From the NCBI GenBank assembly GCA_002335945.1, contig DDDD01000027.1:1-38729 (forward strand): a DNA stretch of 38,729 nt. Direction: 5' to 3'. Positions 1 to 8,148 of this stretch are shown piece after piece (the first letter of the stretch is position 1; every line of letters starts with the position of its first letter). Source of the DNA: Porticoccaceae bacterium UBA1989. Lineage in GTDB: Bacteria > Pseudomonadota > Gammaproteobacteria > Pseudomonadales > Porticoccaceae. A model generated the notes under the pieces. It had not been told where the DNA came from. It did not search any database and saw only the letters and a list, made by a program, of their open reading frames with translations. The position numbers and the translations under genes are program-made.

Positions 1-1269
1 GCTCTGGCACTCACTGTTCTTGACGGCCTGATTAAGTGGCTCGTTTTGCATCGGGGCCGAATTGCCGTAATAGGGATCGGCATCAATCCGATCTGGTTGG
101 CGAGTAAAATATCCATTGGCCTGAACCACAGCGCGCTGCTGTTCAAACTCATCGGCAATTGGCATGTCGTCAAAGATAAGATGTTGGCTGTCAATGGGGC
201 CCTGATTACAGAGCACCATGGCTCTGATCACGACATTTTGTAATTCACGTACATTGCCAGGCCATCTGTAGGTAACCATTAATTGCTGGGCTTCGGCAGT
301 CATCCTCGCAGGCTGGCCTTCCACGATTTGTTGGCTCATAAACTGCTCAACAAGAGGCAGAATATCCAAGGGGCGATCGCGCAGTGGCGGAATGGTTAAT
401 TTGAAGGCGCTTAGGCGAAAATAAAGATCTTCGCGGAAACTGCGCTCGACAATGGCATTTTTTAAATTGCGGTTGGTGGCGGCAATCACTCTCACATCTA
501 AGTCTATGGATTTTTGGCCGCCGATTCGCACCACTGAACGCTCTTGTAGAATGCGCAGCAGCTTAGCCTGGAGGTGGAATGACATCTCACCGATTTCATC
601 TAAGAATATGGTGCCGCCCTGGGCCTGTTCAAAGAGTCCGGGCTGAACTTTGGTGGCGCCTGTAAATGAGCCCTTCTCATGACCAAAGAGCATGTCTTCA
701 ATTAGATTTTCAGGCATCGCGGCGCAGTTAAACGCAATAAAAGGGCCCACATAACGGGAGGATGCATCATGTAATATACGGGCCAAAACCTCTTTGCCTG
801 CACCGGTAGGGCCGGTTAGCAAAACGGTTACATCAACCTGTGCAACGCGCTCGGTTAAGGCGAGTAAGTTGCGGCTAACGGGATCGGCGAAAACAAACGC
901 CTGTTGTTTTTCGCTCGGGGTAATTTTTGCCTGGGCAAATGTCTCGGTCCACTCAAATGCCGATTTTTGATCGCAGGACACAACGGTTAGAGCGCCCTGA
1001 CTCATCGCCTCGATCCCAAGCTCAAACATCTCGCGAGGCACGCGGGCAACAATGGGTGCGATCGCATTCACTGATGCTTGCCTAGCCTGTAGCTGTTTGA
1101 GTAAATCCACATTGCGGCTAAGACTCACCACCACAACATCGGCGCTGCTAATATCTTCGTCACTGAGATTCGCAGAGGATGACTGACTCACCGCCAAACC
1201 CTGAGCAGTAAACGCCGATATCTCCACTGAGCTCAATTGCTCTAGCGGATCTAGCCACAGTACTGCCAT
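1..1269 (-). CDS. fleR: FleR/FlrC-like sigma-54-dependent flagellar transcription activator (3' end outside window)
   Basis: I translated this by hand from an ATG at 1269; the frame stays open for 423 codons to the window edge, so the C-terminal helix-turn-helix is missing. Residues 1-110 look like a receiver domain without its phosphate-accepting Asp: the strand that normally ends in Asp reads DVVVVSL (44-50). The AAA+ domain has Walker A GPTGAGKE (153-160), a GSFTGA sigma-54 contact loop (200-205), Walker B FLDEIGE (222-228) and WPGNVREL (337-344). The segment PGLFEQAQGGT (210-220) resembles FleR/FlrC. Family members open sigma-54 promoters of hook and basal-body genes. It lies downstream of fleQ on the same strand, as fleR does in Pseudomonas, but no fleS kinase gene lies between. 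A sigma-54 promoter precedes it. FleR identity is likely but not certain; another NtrC-type regulator is possible. Confidence 0.72.
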   Translation of the reverse strand, partial: MAVLWLDPLEQLSSVEISAFTAQGLAVSQSSSANLSDEDISSADVVVVSLSRNVDLLKQLQARQASVNAIAPIVARVPREMFELGIEAMSQGALTVVSCDQKSAFEWTETFAQAKITPSEKQQAFVFADPVSRNLLALTERVAQVDVTVLLTGPTGAGKEVLARILHDASSRYVGPFIAFNCAAMPENLIEDMLFGHEKGSFTGATKVQPGLFEQAQGGTIFLDEIGEMSFHLQAKLLRILQERSVVRIGGQKSIDLDVRVIAATNRNLKNAIVERSFREDLYFRLSAFKLTIPPLRDRPLDILPLVEQFMSQQIVEGQPARMTAEAQQLMVTYRWPGNVRELQNVVIRAMVLCNQGPIDSQHLIFDDMPIADEFEQQRAVVQANGYFTRQPDRIDADPYYGNSAPMQNEPLNQAVKNSECQS

Positions 1270-1337
1270 TACATTGTTATTTGCCACATTGTTACCTATT
1301 TGCTTGGTTGCCACTTTGAGCGGTTATACCAAGAGAT

Positions 1338-1353
1338 AGCAATATGTGTGCCA
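1338..1353 (-). promoter_or_regulatory. Sigma-54 (RpoN) -24/-12 promoter of the fleR-like gene
   Basis: The minus strand reads TGGCACACATATTGCT. It has TGGCAC at -24, TTGCT at -12 and exactly ten bases between GG and GC, matching the sigma-54 consensus. Transcription would begin near 1326, leaving a leader of about 57 nt before the ATG at 1269. The promoter lies in the 253-bp gap after fleQ, fitting FleQ-dependent activation of the downstream regulator as in the Pseudomonas flagellar hierarchy. Confidence 0.8.
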
Positions 1354-1522
1354 AAAACATTTATCGTTTAAAAACAACAGGTTATCTAAATAGCGGCAAG
1401 GAAGTGTCAATAATCTGCCAGTGGCAAGCGGTCGGCTATTTGACAGGGAAGTGGCCGAGAAAATTCTGGGAGCAGGCTGATGTGAGTGGCAATACCTGGC
1501 CGCATTGACAGGGTTAGGGGAG

Positions 1523-2650
1523 CTAGGAGGTTTCGGATAGGCCGTATTTATTAATTTTTTCAATCAGCGTGGTGCGCTGTAAATTAAGCAATCGGGCAGT
1601 TTTAGACACATTACCCTCAGCTCTGCCCAGAGCTTGCTTGATTAGACTGCGCTCTATTTCTAGCAAGTGCTGCTTAAGTTGCATGCCCTGCTCAGGAAAA
1701 GAATCACCCCCCTGAGCCAGCATAATGACACGCTGAACTTCATCCAGAGGCTCTGCAGGCGCTGGTTCGATACTGGCGTCTATCTGTGACAGGGCCAAGG
1801 TCTCAACCGACTGATCCATCGGGGCAAAGCCGGTTAGTAGTGCACTTAGCGCATCGCTGCCATTACTGTCGGCAATGGTACGTATACCCGATGGAATCAT
1901 CGCCGAGGGGACCTTGCGCAAATCAACCTGCTGACCCGGATAGAGCGCGCTGTATCGATCAACGAGATTAGACAGCTCACGGACATTACCGGGCCAGTCA
2001 TACTGAATCAGCAGCTGCATAGAGCCACTAATCATCGTAATCGGTGGGTTATCTGCTTTGGCGTAATGATTGGCAAAGTGCTCAAACAGTACTGGGATGT
2101 CTTCTCTGCGCTCCTGCAAGGCCTTAATTTCTATGGGCATCACGTTGAGGCGGTAAAACAGATCTTCACGGAAATGACCCTGCTCAATAAGGGTCTCAAC
2201 ATTTTTATGGGTGGCGGCAACCACCCGTACATCGATATTGGTGGACTGCGTGGAACCGACAGGATCTATGGTTCGCTCTTGCAGTACGCGCAGTAGTTTG
2301 ACCTGCAGGTCCATCGACATGTCGCCGATTTCGTCGAGAAACAGGGTGCCGCCATTGGCAAGTTCAAAGCGCCCTTTACGATCGGAGATAGCGCCGGTGA
2401 AAGACCCTTTGCGATGGCCAAACAGTTCACTTTCCAGCAAGTCTCTGGGTATGGCGCCACAGTTCACCGGGATAAATGGTCCGCGAGCCCGTTCCGAACA
2501 GCTATGCAGCGCCTTAGCCACCAGCTCTTTGCCTGTGCCACTGTCGCCTAAAATCAGCGCCGTTGAATCACTGGGACCCACAATTTCGATCAACGCGCGT
2601 AGCTCGTTGATCTCTCTGCTTGATCCGACAATTGATGCTAGCTTAGACAA
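1523..2650 (-). CDS. fleQ: FleQ-type flagellar master regulator, short form without receiver-like domain
   Basis: This 375-residue sigma-54 activator has Walker A GDSGTGKE (35-42), a GSFTGA loop (82-87), Walker B FLDEIGD (104-110), WPGNVREL and a C-terminal Fis-type helix-turn-helix (about 347-375) ending in RTTLIEKINKYGL, very like FleQ. FleQ normally has about 490 residues with a receiver-like N-terminal domain; here the protein begins at the AAA+ domain. The start is a TTG just after an in-frame TGA, with no good ribosome binding site. An ATG in another frame at 2667 reaches a stop within a few codons, so a small frameshift at the 5' end is possible. No receiver-like sequence fits in the 224 bp before the divergent chloride channel gene. 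FleQ is expected to activate sigma-54 flagellar promoters such as the one at 1338-1353. Confidence 0.82.
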   Translation of the reverse strand: MSKLASIVGSSREINELRALIEIVGPSDSTALILGDSGTGKELVAKALHSCSERARGPFIPVNCGAIPRDLLESELFGHRKGSFTGAISDRKGRFELANGGTLFLDEIGDMSMDLQVKLLRVLQERTIDPVGSTQSTNIDVRVVAATHKNVETLIEQGHFREDLFYRLNVMPIEIKALQERREDIPVLFEHFANHYAKADNPPITMISGSMQLLIQYDWPGNVRELSNLVDRYSALYPGQQVDLRKVPSAMIPSGIRTIADSNGSDALSALLTGFAPMDQSVETLALSQIDASIEPAPAEPLDEVQRVIMLAQGGDSFPEQGMQLKQHLLEIERSLIKQALGRAEGNVSKTARLLNLQRTTLIEKINKYGLSETS

Positions 2651-2874
2651 AAATCAATTTACTCATCAAATCCATGGGTGGGCGAAGCCGTTTCATCCAT
2701 TGATTCAGCGAGTCATAAATATGGGTTTGAGTATAGATGTAAAAATAGCGGAGTTATACAGTTATGCCGCTATCTCATGCGATAACCTATATCTCAGCTT
2801 TAAAACTACTGACAGGCCGGCTCTCGTTAGGTACATTAGCTGCCTCCAAAAATAAAAAATAAAGGGGAGTTTCG

Positions 2875-4572
2875 ATGCATAGAGTGCGCGAGGCTTTAGT
2901 CGAAGTTTTTATCATTTTCTTGGTTGGCGGGCTCATCGGCGCCGTGCTGGCGGTTGTGTCTAATCTGTTTGTTATAGGCGTGCAGTCGTTTAGCCAGCAA
3001 CGTGAAGCCAGCGATTTGCTCTCTTTTACCCTTGGCGGCCAGAGCCTGTCCTTTTCTAGCGTACTGTTTCTGTGGGCTGCCGCTGCGGTGGTGGTCTTTA
3101 TCAAAACCGGCCTCGGCATCAGCCGCTGGGCAGGACCCGCTGACTCCATGTATGCCGCACATCAGGTTCATCAACCCCTAGATATTAAAACCGGCTTTGC
3201 CTCTACCCTGGCAGCGTTTGCCTCGGCTAGCGGCGGTGCATCAGTGGGCCAATATGGTCCGATTGTGCATTTTGGTGCCACTATGGGAATCTGGTTTAAA
3301 CGTTTTGTCTCGAGCCGTCTATCCCATGAAATCTATTTGGGCTGCGGTGTCGCCGCGGCCATTTCGGCGGGTTTTAATGCACCTATTGCGGGTGTGATCT
3401 TTGCCCATGAGGCCATTCTGAGACATTTTTCAGTTCGTGCCATTGCCCCCATTACCGTAGCCTCGGTGTCGGCAAGTACATTAAGTAACTATTGGTTCCC
3501 TCATTCTGCGACCTTTGAAATTGCCTCCGTGGTCCCCAGCCTGGCTGAGGTGGTGCCGTTTTTGGTGATTCTGTCGCCGTTTTTTGCCCTGGTGGCCATT
3601 GTCTTCATGCTGAGTATTCGCTATGTCACAAAGACCGCAGCATCCTTAAAAACCTCTCCGCTGGTGCTGCCTTTTGTCGCTGCTACTATCTGCGGCCTGG
3701 TAGGCGTTTGGGTGCCACAGATATTGGGGCTGGGCATTAATAGTATTAATGACATGATCGCCGGTGAGTTTATGCTGTCGCTATTGATTACTGTACTGGT
3801 GGCGAAAATTCTTATGACTGCGCTCTGTCTCGGCTTTGGGCTATTTGGCGGCGTATTTTCTCCCTCCTTGTTTGTGGGTGTTGCGGCAGGTGCCCTGACT
3901 GGGCAAATTCTTACCCTGCTGGGTTTTGCCGATATTGCCAGCGTTATCAGCGTCGCGGCCATGGCTGCTGTTAGTTCTGCGGTTATTGGTGCGCCCCTAT
4001 CGGCGGTATTAATTGTGTTGGAACTAACCCAGTCTTATCAGTATGCGGTGGCTGCGATGATTGCGGTGATGGTGTGTACGCTGATTACCAATCGTCTGTT
4101 CGGCAATTCCTATTTTGATCGCCAACTGCTTGATCGTGGCATTGATTTGGGCAAAGGTCGCGAAGCCATCGCCCTTGCTCATCAAGTTATCGGTCCCTTT
4201 GCCAGTGATGACTATATTGGCATCAGCGCAACGATGAGTGGCAATGACCTGCAGCAGAAAATGAAAAGCCAAGGCCATACTGAAGCCTATGTAATCTCGG
4301 ACGCTGGACAGTTACTGGGCAAGGTAAATATCTATCTGGCCATCGAAGCCGCTGATAATCCTGTAGGCGAGTTTATGGATAGTCGGCCTATGACGCTTTA
4401 TACCGATGAGTCTCTCGATGCGGCAATGGTGAAGGTCAGCCAATTTGTTGGCGAAAGCCTTCCCGTAGTAACTAAAGAAACCGGCGCGCTCCATGGTAGT
4501 ATTGCGGAAGGAGCTCTTTTTCAGGCAGTGATTGATGTGCAGGCTGAGGCACGCAACCTGGAAAGGATCTGA
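2875..4572 (+). CDS. CLC-family chloride channel/transporter with C-terminal CBS-like region
   Basis: This 565-residue membrane protein has a CLC core (about 10-425) followed by a cytoplasmic part (about 435-560) that looks like a pair of divergent CBS domains. CLC landmarks are GLGIS (79-83, for GSGIP), FNAPIAGVIF (167-176) and GGVFSPSLF in the second half. The GREGP motif reads GQYGP (125-129), so Tyr replaces the external gating glutamate (E148 in E. coli ClcA). Position 203 of E. coli, the internal proton glutamate, aligns with Ala180 in FAHEAIL. Family knowledge therefore predicts passive chloride conduction rather than Cl-/H+ exchange. A good AAGGGGAG ribosome binding site precedes the ATG. 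It is divergent from fleQ and about 28 bp upstream of the Sel1 gene. Confidence 0.88.
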   Translation: MHRVREALVEVFIIFLVGGLIGAVLAVVSNLFVIGVQSFSQQREASDLLSFTLGGQSLSFSSVLFLWAAAAVVVFIKTGLGISRWAGPADSMYAAHQVHQPLDIKTGFASTLAAFASASGGASVGQYGPIVHFGATMGIWFKRFVSSRLSHEIYLGCGVAAAISAGFNAPIAGVIFAHEAILRHFSVRAIAPITVASVSASTLSNYWFPHSATFEIASVVPSLAEVVPFLVILSPFFALVAIVFMLSIRYVTKTAASLKTSPLVLPFVAATICGLVGVWVPQILGLGINSINDMIAGEFMLSLLITVLVAKILMTALCLGFGLFGGVFSPSLFVGVAAGALTGQILTLLGFADIASVISVAAMAAVSSAVIGAPLSAVLIVLELTQSYQYAVAAMIAVMVCTLITNRLFGNSYFDRQLLDRGIDLGKGREAIALAHQVIGPFASDDYIGISATMSGNDLQQKMKSQGHTEAYVISDAGQLLGKVNIYLAIEAADNPVGEFMDSRPMTLYTDESLDAAMVKVSQFVGESLPVVTKETGALHGSIAEGALFQAVIDVQAEARNLERI

Positions 4573-4599
4573 TAATAAGAATTAATCTGTGAGTCTGTT

Positions 4600-5304
4600 A
4601 TGAACTATTTTTTACGCCTTATGATTGTCTGCAGCTGCATGGCATCTCCTTTAACGCTGGGCGAACCCTTTGAAGCCGGCCTTAGCGCACTGGAGCGTGG
4701 GCACTATGCGACCGCTATGCGCGCCTGGTTAAAGTTAGCCCGCAGTGGCGTGGCTGAGGCTCAGAATAATGTTGGCCATATGTACGAAGAAGGTTATGGG
4801 GTTTCACAGAACTATGCCCAGGCCATGACCTGGTACAAGCAGGCCGCGGAACAGGGTCTCCCAGAGGCTCAGCATAATGTGGGTATGCTCTATTACCATG
4901 GCTATGGCACAGCGCAAAATTACCGCGTGGCTATTAGTTGGTTTAAACGCGCGTCCCAATCGGACTTAGCAGACTCTCAATATATGCTCGGGCTGGCCTA
5001 TCATCAGGGTAAAGGCGTCGGACTAGATTATGAGTTTGCCAAATACTGGTTTTTAAAGTCTGCCAAACAGGCCTATGCCAATGCTCAGTTTATGCTGGCA
5101 TTTATGTTACAGGCTGGCGATGGCGAAGACTCCGAACCCTTTAAAGCATTAGTTTGGGCTGAGCTGGCCAAGCGCAATGGCAAAATGGATACCGCCGATA
5201 TCTCCGGTTTGTCGAAACTCCTCGTTGATGATGAGGATGTAGCCAATGCACTGGTTTCTGCCGATCGGTGCCTCGACACTAACTATGAACAGTGCCCGCA
5301 ATGA
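4600..5304 (+). CDS. Exported Sel1-like repeat (SLR) protein
   Basis: The 234-residue protein begins with a hydrophobic export signal (about residues 1-20); Cys at 12 and 14 do not form a convincing lipobox. Three to four Sel1-type repeats of about 36 residues follow, with the typical pattern AEAQNNVGHMYEEGYGV, then WYKQAAEQG and variants, ending near residue 180. Such helical solenoids act as protein-protein scaffolds in the envelope. The C-terminus has two cysteines (CLDTNYEQC) that could form a disulfide. The gene starts 27 bp after the chloride channel gene and is probably cotranscribed with it. The specific partner is unknown; its place between fleQ and fliS hints at a link to motility but does not prove one. 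Confidence 0.82.
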   Translation: MNYFLRLMIVCSCMASPLTLGEPFEAGLSALERGHYATAMRAWLKLARSGVAEAQNNVGHMYEEGYGVSQNYAQAMTWYKQAAEQGLPEAQHNVGMLYYHGYGTAQNYRVAISWFKRASQSDLADSQYMLGLAYHQGKGVGLDYEFAKYWFLKSAKQAYANAQFMLAFMLQAGDGEDSEPFKALVWAELAKRNGKMDTADISGLSKLLVDDEDVANALVSADRCLDTNYEQCPQ

Positions 5305-5342
5305 AAAGTTACCTCTCTAGGCAAATTAATTCCATTATTTAC

Positions 5343-5369
5343 TAAAGAATCTCAGGTTCTCTCCGATAT
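5343..5369 (+). promoter_or_regulatory. Sigma-28 (FliA)-like promoter of fliS
   Basis: TAAAGAAT (5343-5350), an 11-base spacer and TCCGATAT (5362-5369) match the sigma-28 consensus TAAAGTTT-N11-GCCGATAA at 12 of 16 positions with exact spacing. Transcription would start near 5376, 24 nt before the preferred fliS ATG at 5400. The site lies in the 95-bp gap directly ahead of a late flagellar gene, where a FliA promoter is expected. Confidence 0.66.
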
Positions 5370-5399
5370 TAATAGTAAGTAAATATGGAGTTACACCAG

Positions 5400-5816
5400 A
5401 TGACCCTGAATAAAAGAGCACTCAATGCCTATCGCAGCGTAGGCGCTTCCTCTGCAGTTTCCTATGCCGACAGAATACAGTTGGTGCAGATGTTGTTTGA
5501 TGGTTTATTGGCCGCTCTCGCTGATGCCGAAGGGCATATGCAGCGCAGAGATATTAGCGGCAAAGGCGAATCTATTAGCCGGGCCACTAAAATTATTATT
5601 GGTCTGCAGGGCTCCTTAGATTTTGATCAGGGCGGTGAGCTTGCACGTAATCTTAATGACCTTTACGACTACTGCACTAGACGCCTGTTAAAGGCTAGCT
5701 TACGCAACGACATTACTGTGCTGCATGAAGTTCGTGATCTTTTAAGCGAAGTTAACTCTGCCTGGGAGATGCTTCCCAATATACTGAAGGCTGAGCCGGT
5801 TGCTATGGCCTCCTAG
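5400..5816 (+). CDS. fliS: Flagellin export chaperone FliS
   Basis: The 138-residue helical protein matches FliS in length and in segments such as ALNAYRSVG, QMLFDGLLAAL and LYDYCTRRLLKA. FliS binds the C-terminus of flagellin in the cytoplasm and prevents polymerisation before export. I chose the ATG at 5400 because GGAG lies nine bases upstream; an in-frame ATG at 5385 has no ribosome binding site and lies only about nine bases after the predicted sigma-28 start. fliS is usually part of a fliC-fliD-fliS cluster, but here no flagellin or cap gene adjoins it. It stands between the Sel1 and K+ channel genes, suggesting a rearranged flagellar locus. Confidence 0.87.
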   Translation: MTLNKRALNAYRSVGASSAVSYADRIQLVQMLFDGLLAALADAEGHMQRRDISGKGESISRATKIIIGLQGSLDFDQGGELARNLNDLYDYCTRRLLKASLRNDITVLHEVRDLLSEVNSAWEMLPNILKAEPVAMAS

Positions 5817-5969
5817 GTCAGCAACCATTTTACTCAATACCCTAACTCTGGTTTCCTAGAGTAAAGTTTCCCCGAGGCGCTAGAGCCTAACCTCCTGAGA
5901 TAAATTGCGTTAACGCATAAGTGGTAATACTATTGCTTCCAAATAATTTTGACTGGGGAGTGAAATCCT

Positions 5970-6881
5970 ATGCTCGTCTACCAACGACGCATGATGGAGG
6001 TTCTAAATAAGGGCGATGATCAGGACGCCACAAGTCGCGCCTGCGATATATTTCTGTCCGCCCTCATTCTGCTAAATCTGGCGGCCGTCTGCCTAGAATC
6101 TGTCGAGTCTATTAATCGTGAGTACAACAGCGCCCTGGTAGCTTTTGAGTGGTTTTCGGTGAGTATCTTTCTAACAGAGTACCTGCTGCGTATCTGGTCG
6201 ATTGCGGCCGATGATCGCAATCCCGCTAAGACCCCTCTGGGTCGCCGCGCTCGCTATATCTTTAGCTTTACTGGACTGATTGATCTGGCTGCCATTCTGC
6301 CCAGTATTCTGCCGTTGATTATGGGTGGTGTTGATCTGCGCTGGTTGCGGGTATTGCGTCTGGTACGACTGCTTAAAATCTCCCACTACTCGTCTGCGCT
6401 GGAGGATTTATTCTCTGCAGTCTATGAGGAGCGCCGCTCGTTTGCTGCGGCACTTTACCTGATGGCCATCGCATTATTTCTCTCTAGCTCAATGATGTAC
6501 CTGGCGGAATATGAGGTGCAGCCTGAACATTTCCGCTCTATACCGCAGACTATGTGGTGGTCGCTGATTACTCTTACCACGGTGGGATACGGGGATGTAT
6601 TTCCAATTACGCCTATGGGCAAGGTTATTGGCGCCTTTACTGCACTGATGGGGGTGTGCACGGTGGCGCTACTAACGGGTATTGTGGCCTCAGCGTTCTC
6701 AAATCAGATGGCGCGCCGTGAGGCAATTTTTGAAGCGGAGATTAATGCCGCCATGAGTGATGGCATTGTGACCCTCGATGAGAAAGAACATATCGAGGAG
6801 CTGCGCGAGCGCTTTAATATTCCGGAAGAACATGCCACCGCAATTTTTGCATTGCTGGCGGAAGGCAAAAAGCACAAATAG
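5970..6881 (+). CDS. Voltage-gated potassium channel (six-helix Kv type)
   Basis: The 303-residue protein has the Kv architecture: S1-S3 (about 25-115), an S4 voltage sensor with regularly spaced Arg (RWLRVLRLVRLLK, 124-136), S5 (about 158-180), a pore loop with selectivity filter TVGYGD (204-209) and S6 (about 218-245). The C-terminal tail (about 253-300) is helical and acidic, including DGIVTLDEKEHIEEL, a short regulatory module often seen in bacterial relatives. The ATG at 5970 has GGGGAG upstream. The gene converges on pomB2, with only 10 bp between the stop codons and no obvious terminator. It should carry K+ across the inner membrane in response to voltage; the physiological role here is not shown. 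Confidence 0.93.
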   Translation: MLVYQRRMMEVLNKGDDQDATSRACDIFLSALILLNLAAVCLESVESINREYNSALVAFEWFSVSIFLTEYLLRIWSIAADDRNPAKTPLGRRARYIFSFTGLIDLAAILPSILPLIMGGVDLRWLRVLRLVRLLKISHYSSALEDLFSAVYEERRSFAAALYLMAIALFLSSSMMYLAEYEVQPEHFRSIPQTMWWSLITLTTVGYGDVFPITPMGKVIGAFTALMGVCTVALLTGIVASAFSNQMARREAIFEAEINAAMSDGIVTLDEKEHIEELRERFNIPEEHATAIFALLAEGKKHK

Positions 6882-6891
6882 ACCTCGCCCA

Positions 6892-8127
6892 TTAAGAGCC
6901 GTTGTTGATAATAACTTCAATGCGGCGGTTTTTAGAGCGCCCCTCTGGCGTATCGTTAGAGGCCAGAGGCTTGGTGTCAGCAGAACCGGTGACATTAATT
7001 CGGCCGTCGGATACCGAGGAGTTGTTGAGCAAATAGTCTGCCACTGCCGCTGATCGCGCGGCGGACAGATCCCAGTTAGAGCGGAACCGTTCGCTGAAGG
7101 CCATGGGCACATTGTCTGTGTGGCCCTCAATAGTAATCAGGCCGGTGCCTTTGCTTATCGCGCTACCCACTTTATTTAACAGTGGCTTAAAGCTCGGCTG
7201 CAAATCTGCGAGACCACTACCAAAGGAGCCGCGCTCGGCAAGACGCACAATAATTTTATCGCCATCGCGCTCAACTTCCGCTAATCCTTCAGTAATCTCT
7301 TTCGCTAGCTCCATACGAATTTTTTGATACTGGTCGGCAATCGCCTGCTCTTTGTTCTGATTGCTGTCACCGGATCGACCATCGGCTACATTGTTTGGAG
7401 ACGCCTGCTCTACCTGCACCTGGGAGACAACCTGAGCCTGGGCGGAGGCAATTTTAGCGTACACTTCTAGGTCATTCTGGGCCACCCGAGCGCCCGCTTT
7501 ACTTTCACTGACATCACCATTGATGCCCGTTTTAGCCTTTGATTCAACCTGAACCACCAGCTTATTATTCTCAATCCGTACACTGACCTTACCTTCGGCA
7601 ATTTCTTTAGCTAGGGCTTTTTGCAGTACCTGAACATCTGCGTTGGTATCTGAGTCCTGTGTCTTGGTCGCATCTTTTAATATCGGATCTATGGGTTGTT
7701 CTTCGTCGGTGGTCTGCTCTTGAATCACATCCATCAATGTGGGATCGACCTTGGCGGTCCTATACTGTTTGGCAATAATACTTTTAGCTTTGGGGGGCTC
7801 TACCACTGGCACCAGACGCTGCACACCAAAGGCATTTTTCATTGAGCCACTGACTTCTTTGTACTTGGGTACATTCATCTCAGCAAAGGACAGCAGTAGA
7901 ACAAAAAAGGCCATCAACAATGTCGCCATGTCGGCAAAGGTGGCCATCCAGGCGGGCGCGCCGCTTTTACAGGTCGGACAATCGGGCTCCGGGGCCGGTT
8001 CTTCGGGCTCGGGCGGCGGGGGTGGAGTTTCCTCTTCCTCTGGCTCTGGTGCAACAACGGGCAGGGGCGCCTCTTCTATCTCAGAGGTCTCGGCGACTGT
8101 TGCATCTTCCATTTTATTTTCGGCCAT
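6892..8127 (-). CDS. Flagellar stator subunit B, PomB/MotB type, second paralogue
   Basis: The 411-residue protein has an acidic, Pro-rich cytoplasmic tail (1-55) ending in a CPTCK motif (C50, C53). A single membrane helix follows with the ion-binding Asp in WMATFADMATLL (D66), then a plug-like segment, a long linker and an OmpA-type peptidoglycan-binding domain (EGHTDNVP, NWDLSAARS, NRRIEV) in the C-terminal third. PomB of Vibrio has about 315 residues; the extra length is in the tail and in a periplasmic segment (about 169-240) that resembles the start of the OmpA-like domain (269-300). It is last in a pomA-pomB1-pomB2 operon, 21 bp after pomB1. The Na+ type is inferred from PomB-like sequence around the membrane helix. 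Confidence 0.88.
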   Translation of the reverse strand: MAENKMEDATVAETSEIEEAPLPVVAPEPEEEETPPPPPEPEEPAPEPDCPTCKSGAPAWMATFADMATLLMAFFVLLLSFAEMNVPKYKEVSGSMKNAFGVQRLVPVVEPPKAKSIIAKQYRTAKVDPTLMDVIQEQTTDEEQPIDPILKDATKTQDSDTNADVQVLQKALAKEIAEGKVSVRIENNKLVVQVESKAKTGINGDVSESKAGARVAQNDLEVYAKIASAQAQVVSQVQVEQASPNNVADGRSGDSNQNKEQAIADQYQKIRMELAKEITEGLAEVERDGDKIIVRLAERGSFGSGLADLQPSFKPLLNKVGSAISKGTGLITIEGHTDNVPMAFSERFRSNWDLSAARSAAVADYLLNNSSVSDGRINVTGSADTKPLASNDTPEGRSKNRRIEVIINNGS

Positions 8128-8148
8128 TAGGCTCTATCCAACCGGTTA

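Noticed and set aside
1270..1522. Remnant of a fleS kinase gene between fleQ and the fleR-like gene
   Set aside because: The 253 bp contain no histidine-kinase-like sequence in any frame that I can recognise.
1324..1563. 79-codon minus-strand reading frame across the end of fleQ and the following gap
   Set aside because: It overlaps fleQ, has no ribosome binding site and no family resemblance, and the sigma-54 promoter lies within it.
2211..2855. 214-codon plus-strand frame opposite fleQ
   Set aside because: Its composition is that of an antisense shadow of a well-supported AAA+ gene.
5385..5399. Upstream ATG for fliS
   Set aside because: It lacks a ribosome binding site and lies about nine bases after the predicted transcription start; GGAG serves the ATG at 5400.
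5820..5960. Hairpins in the fliS to K+ channel gap
   Set aside because: Stems such as ACTCT/AGAGT are short and no T run follows, so a terminator is not supported.
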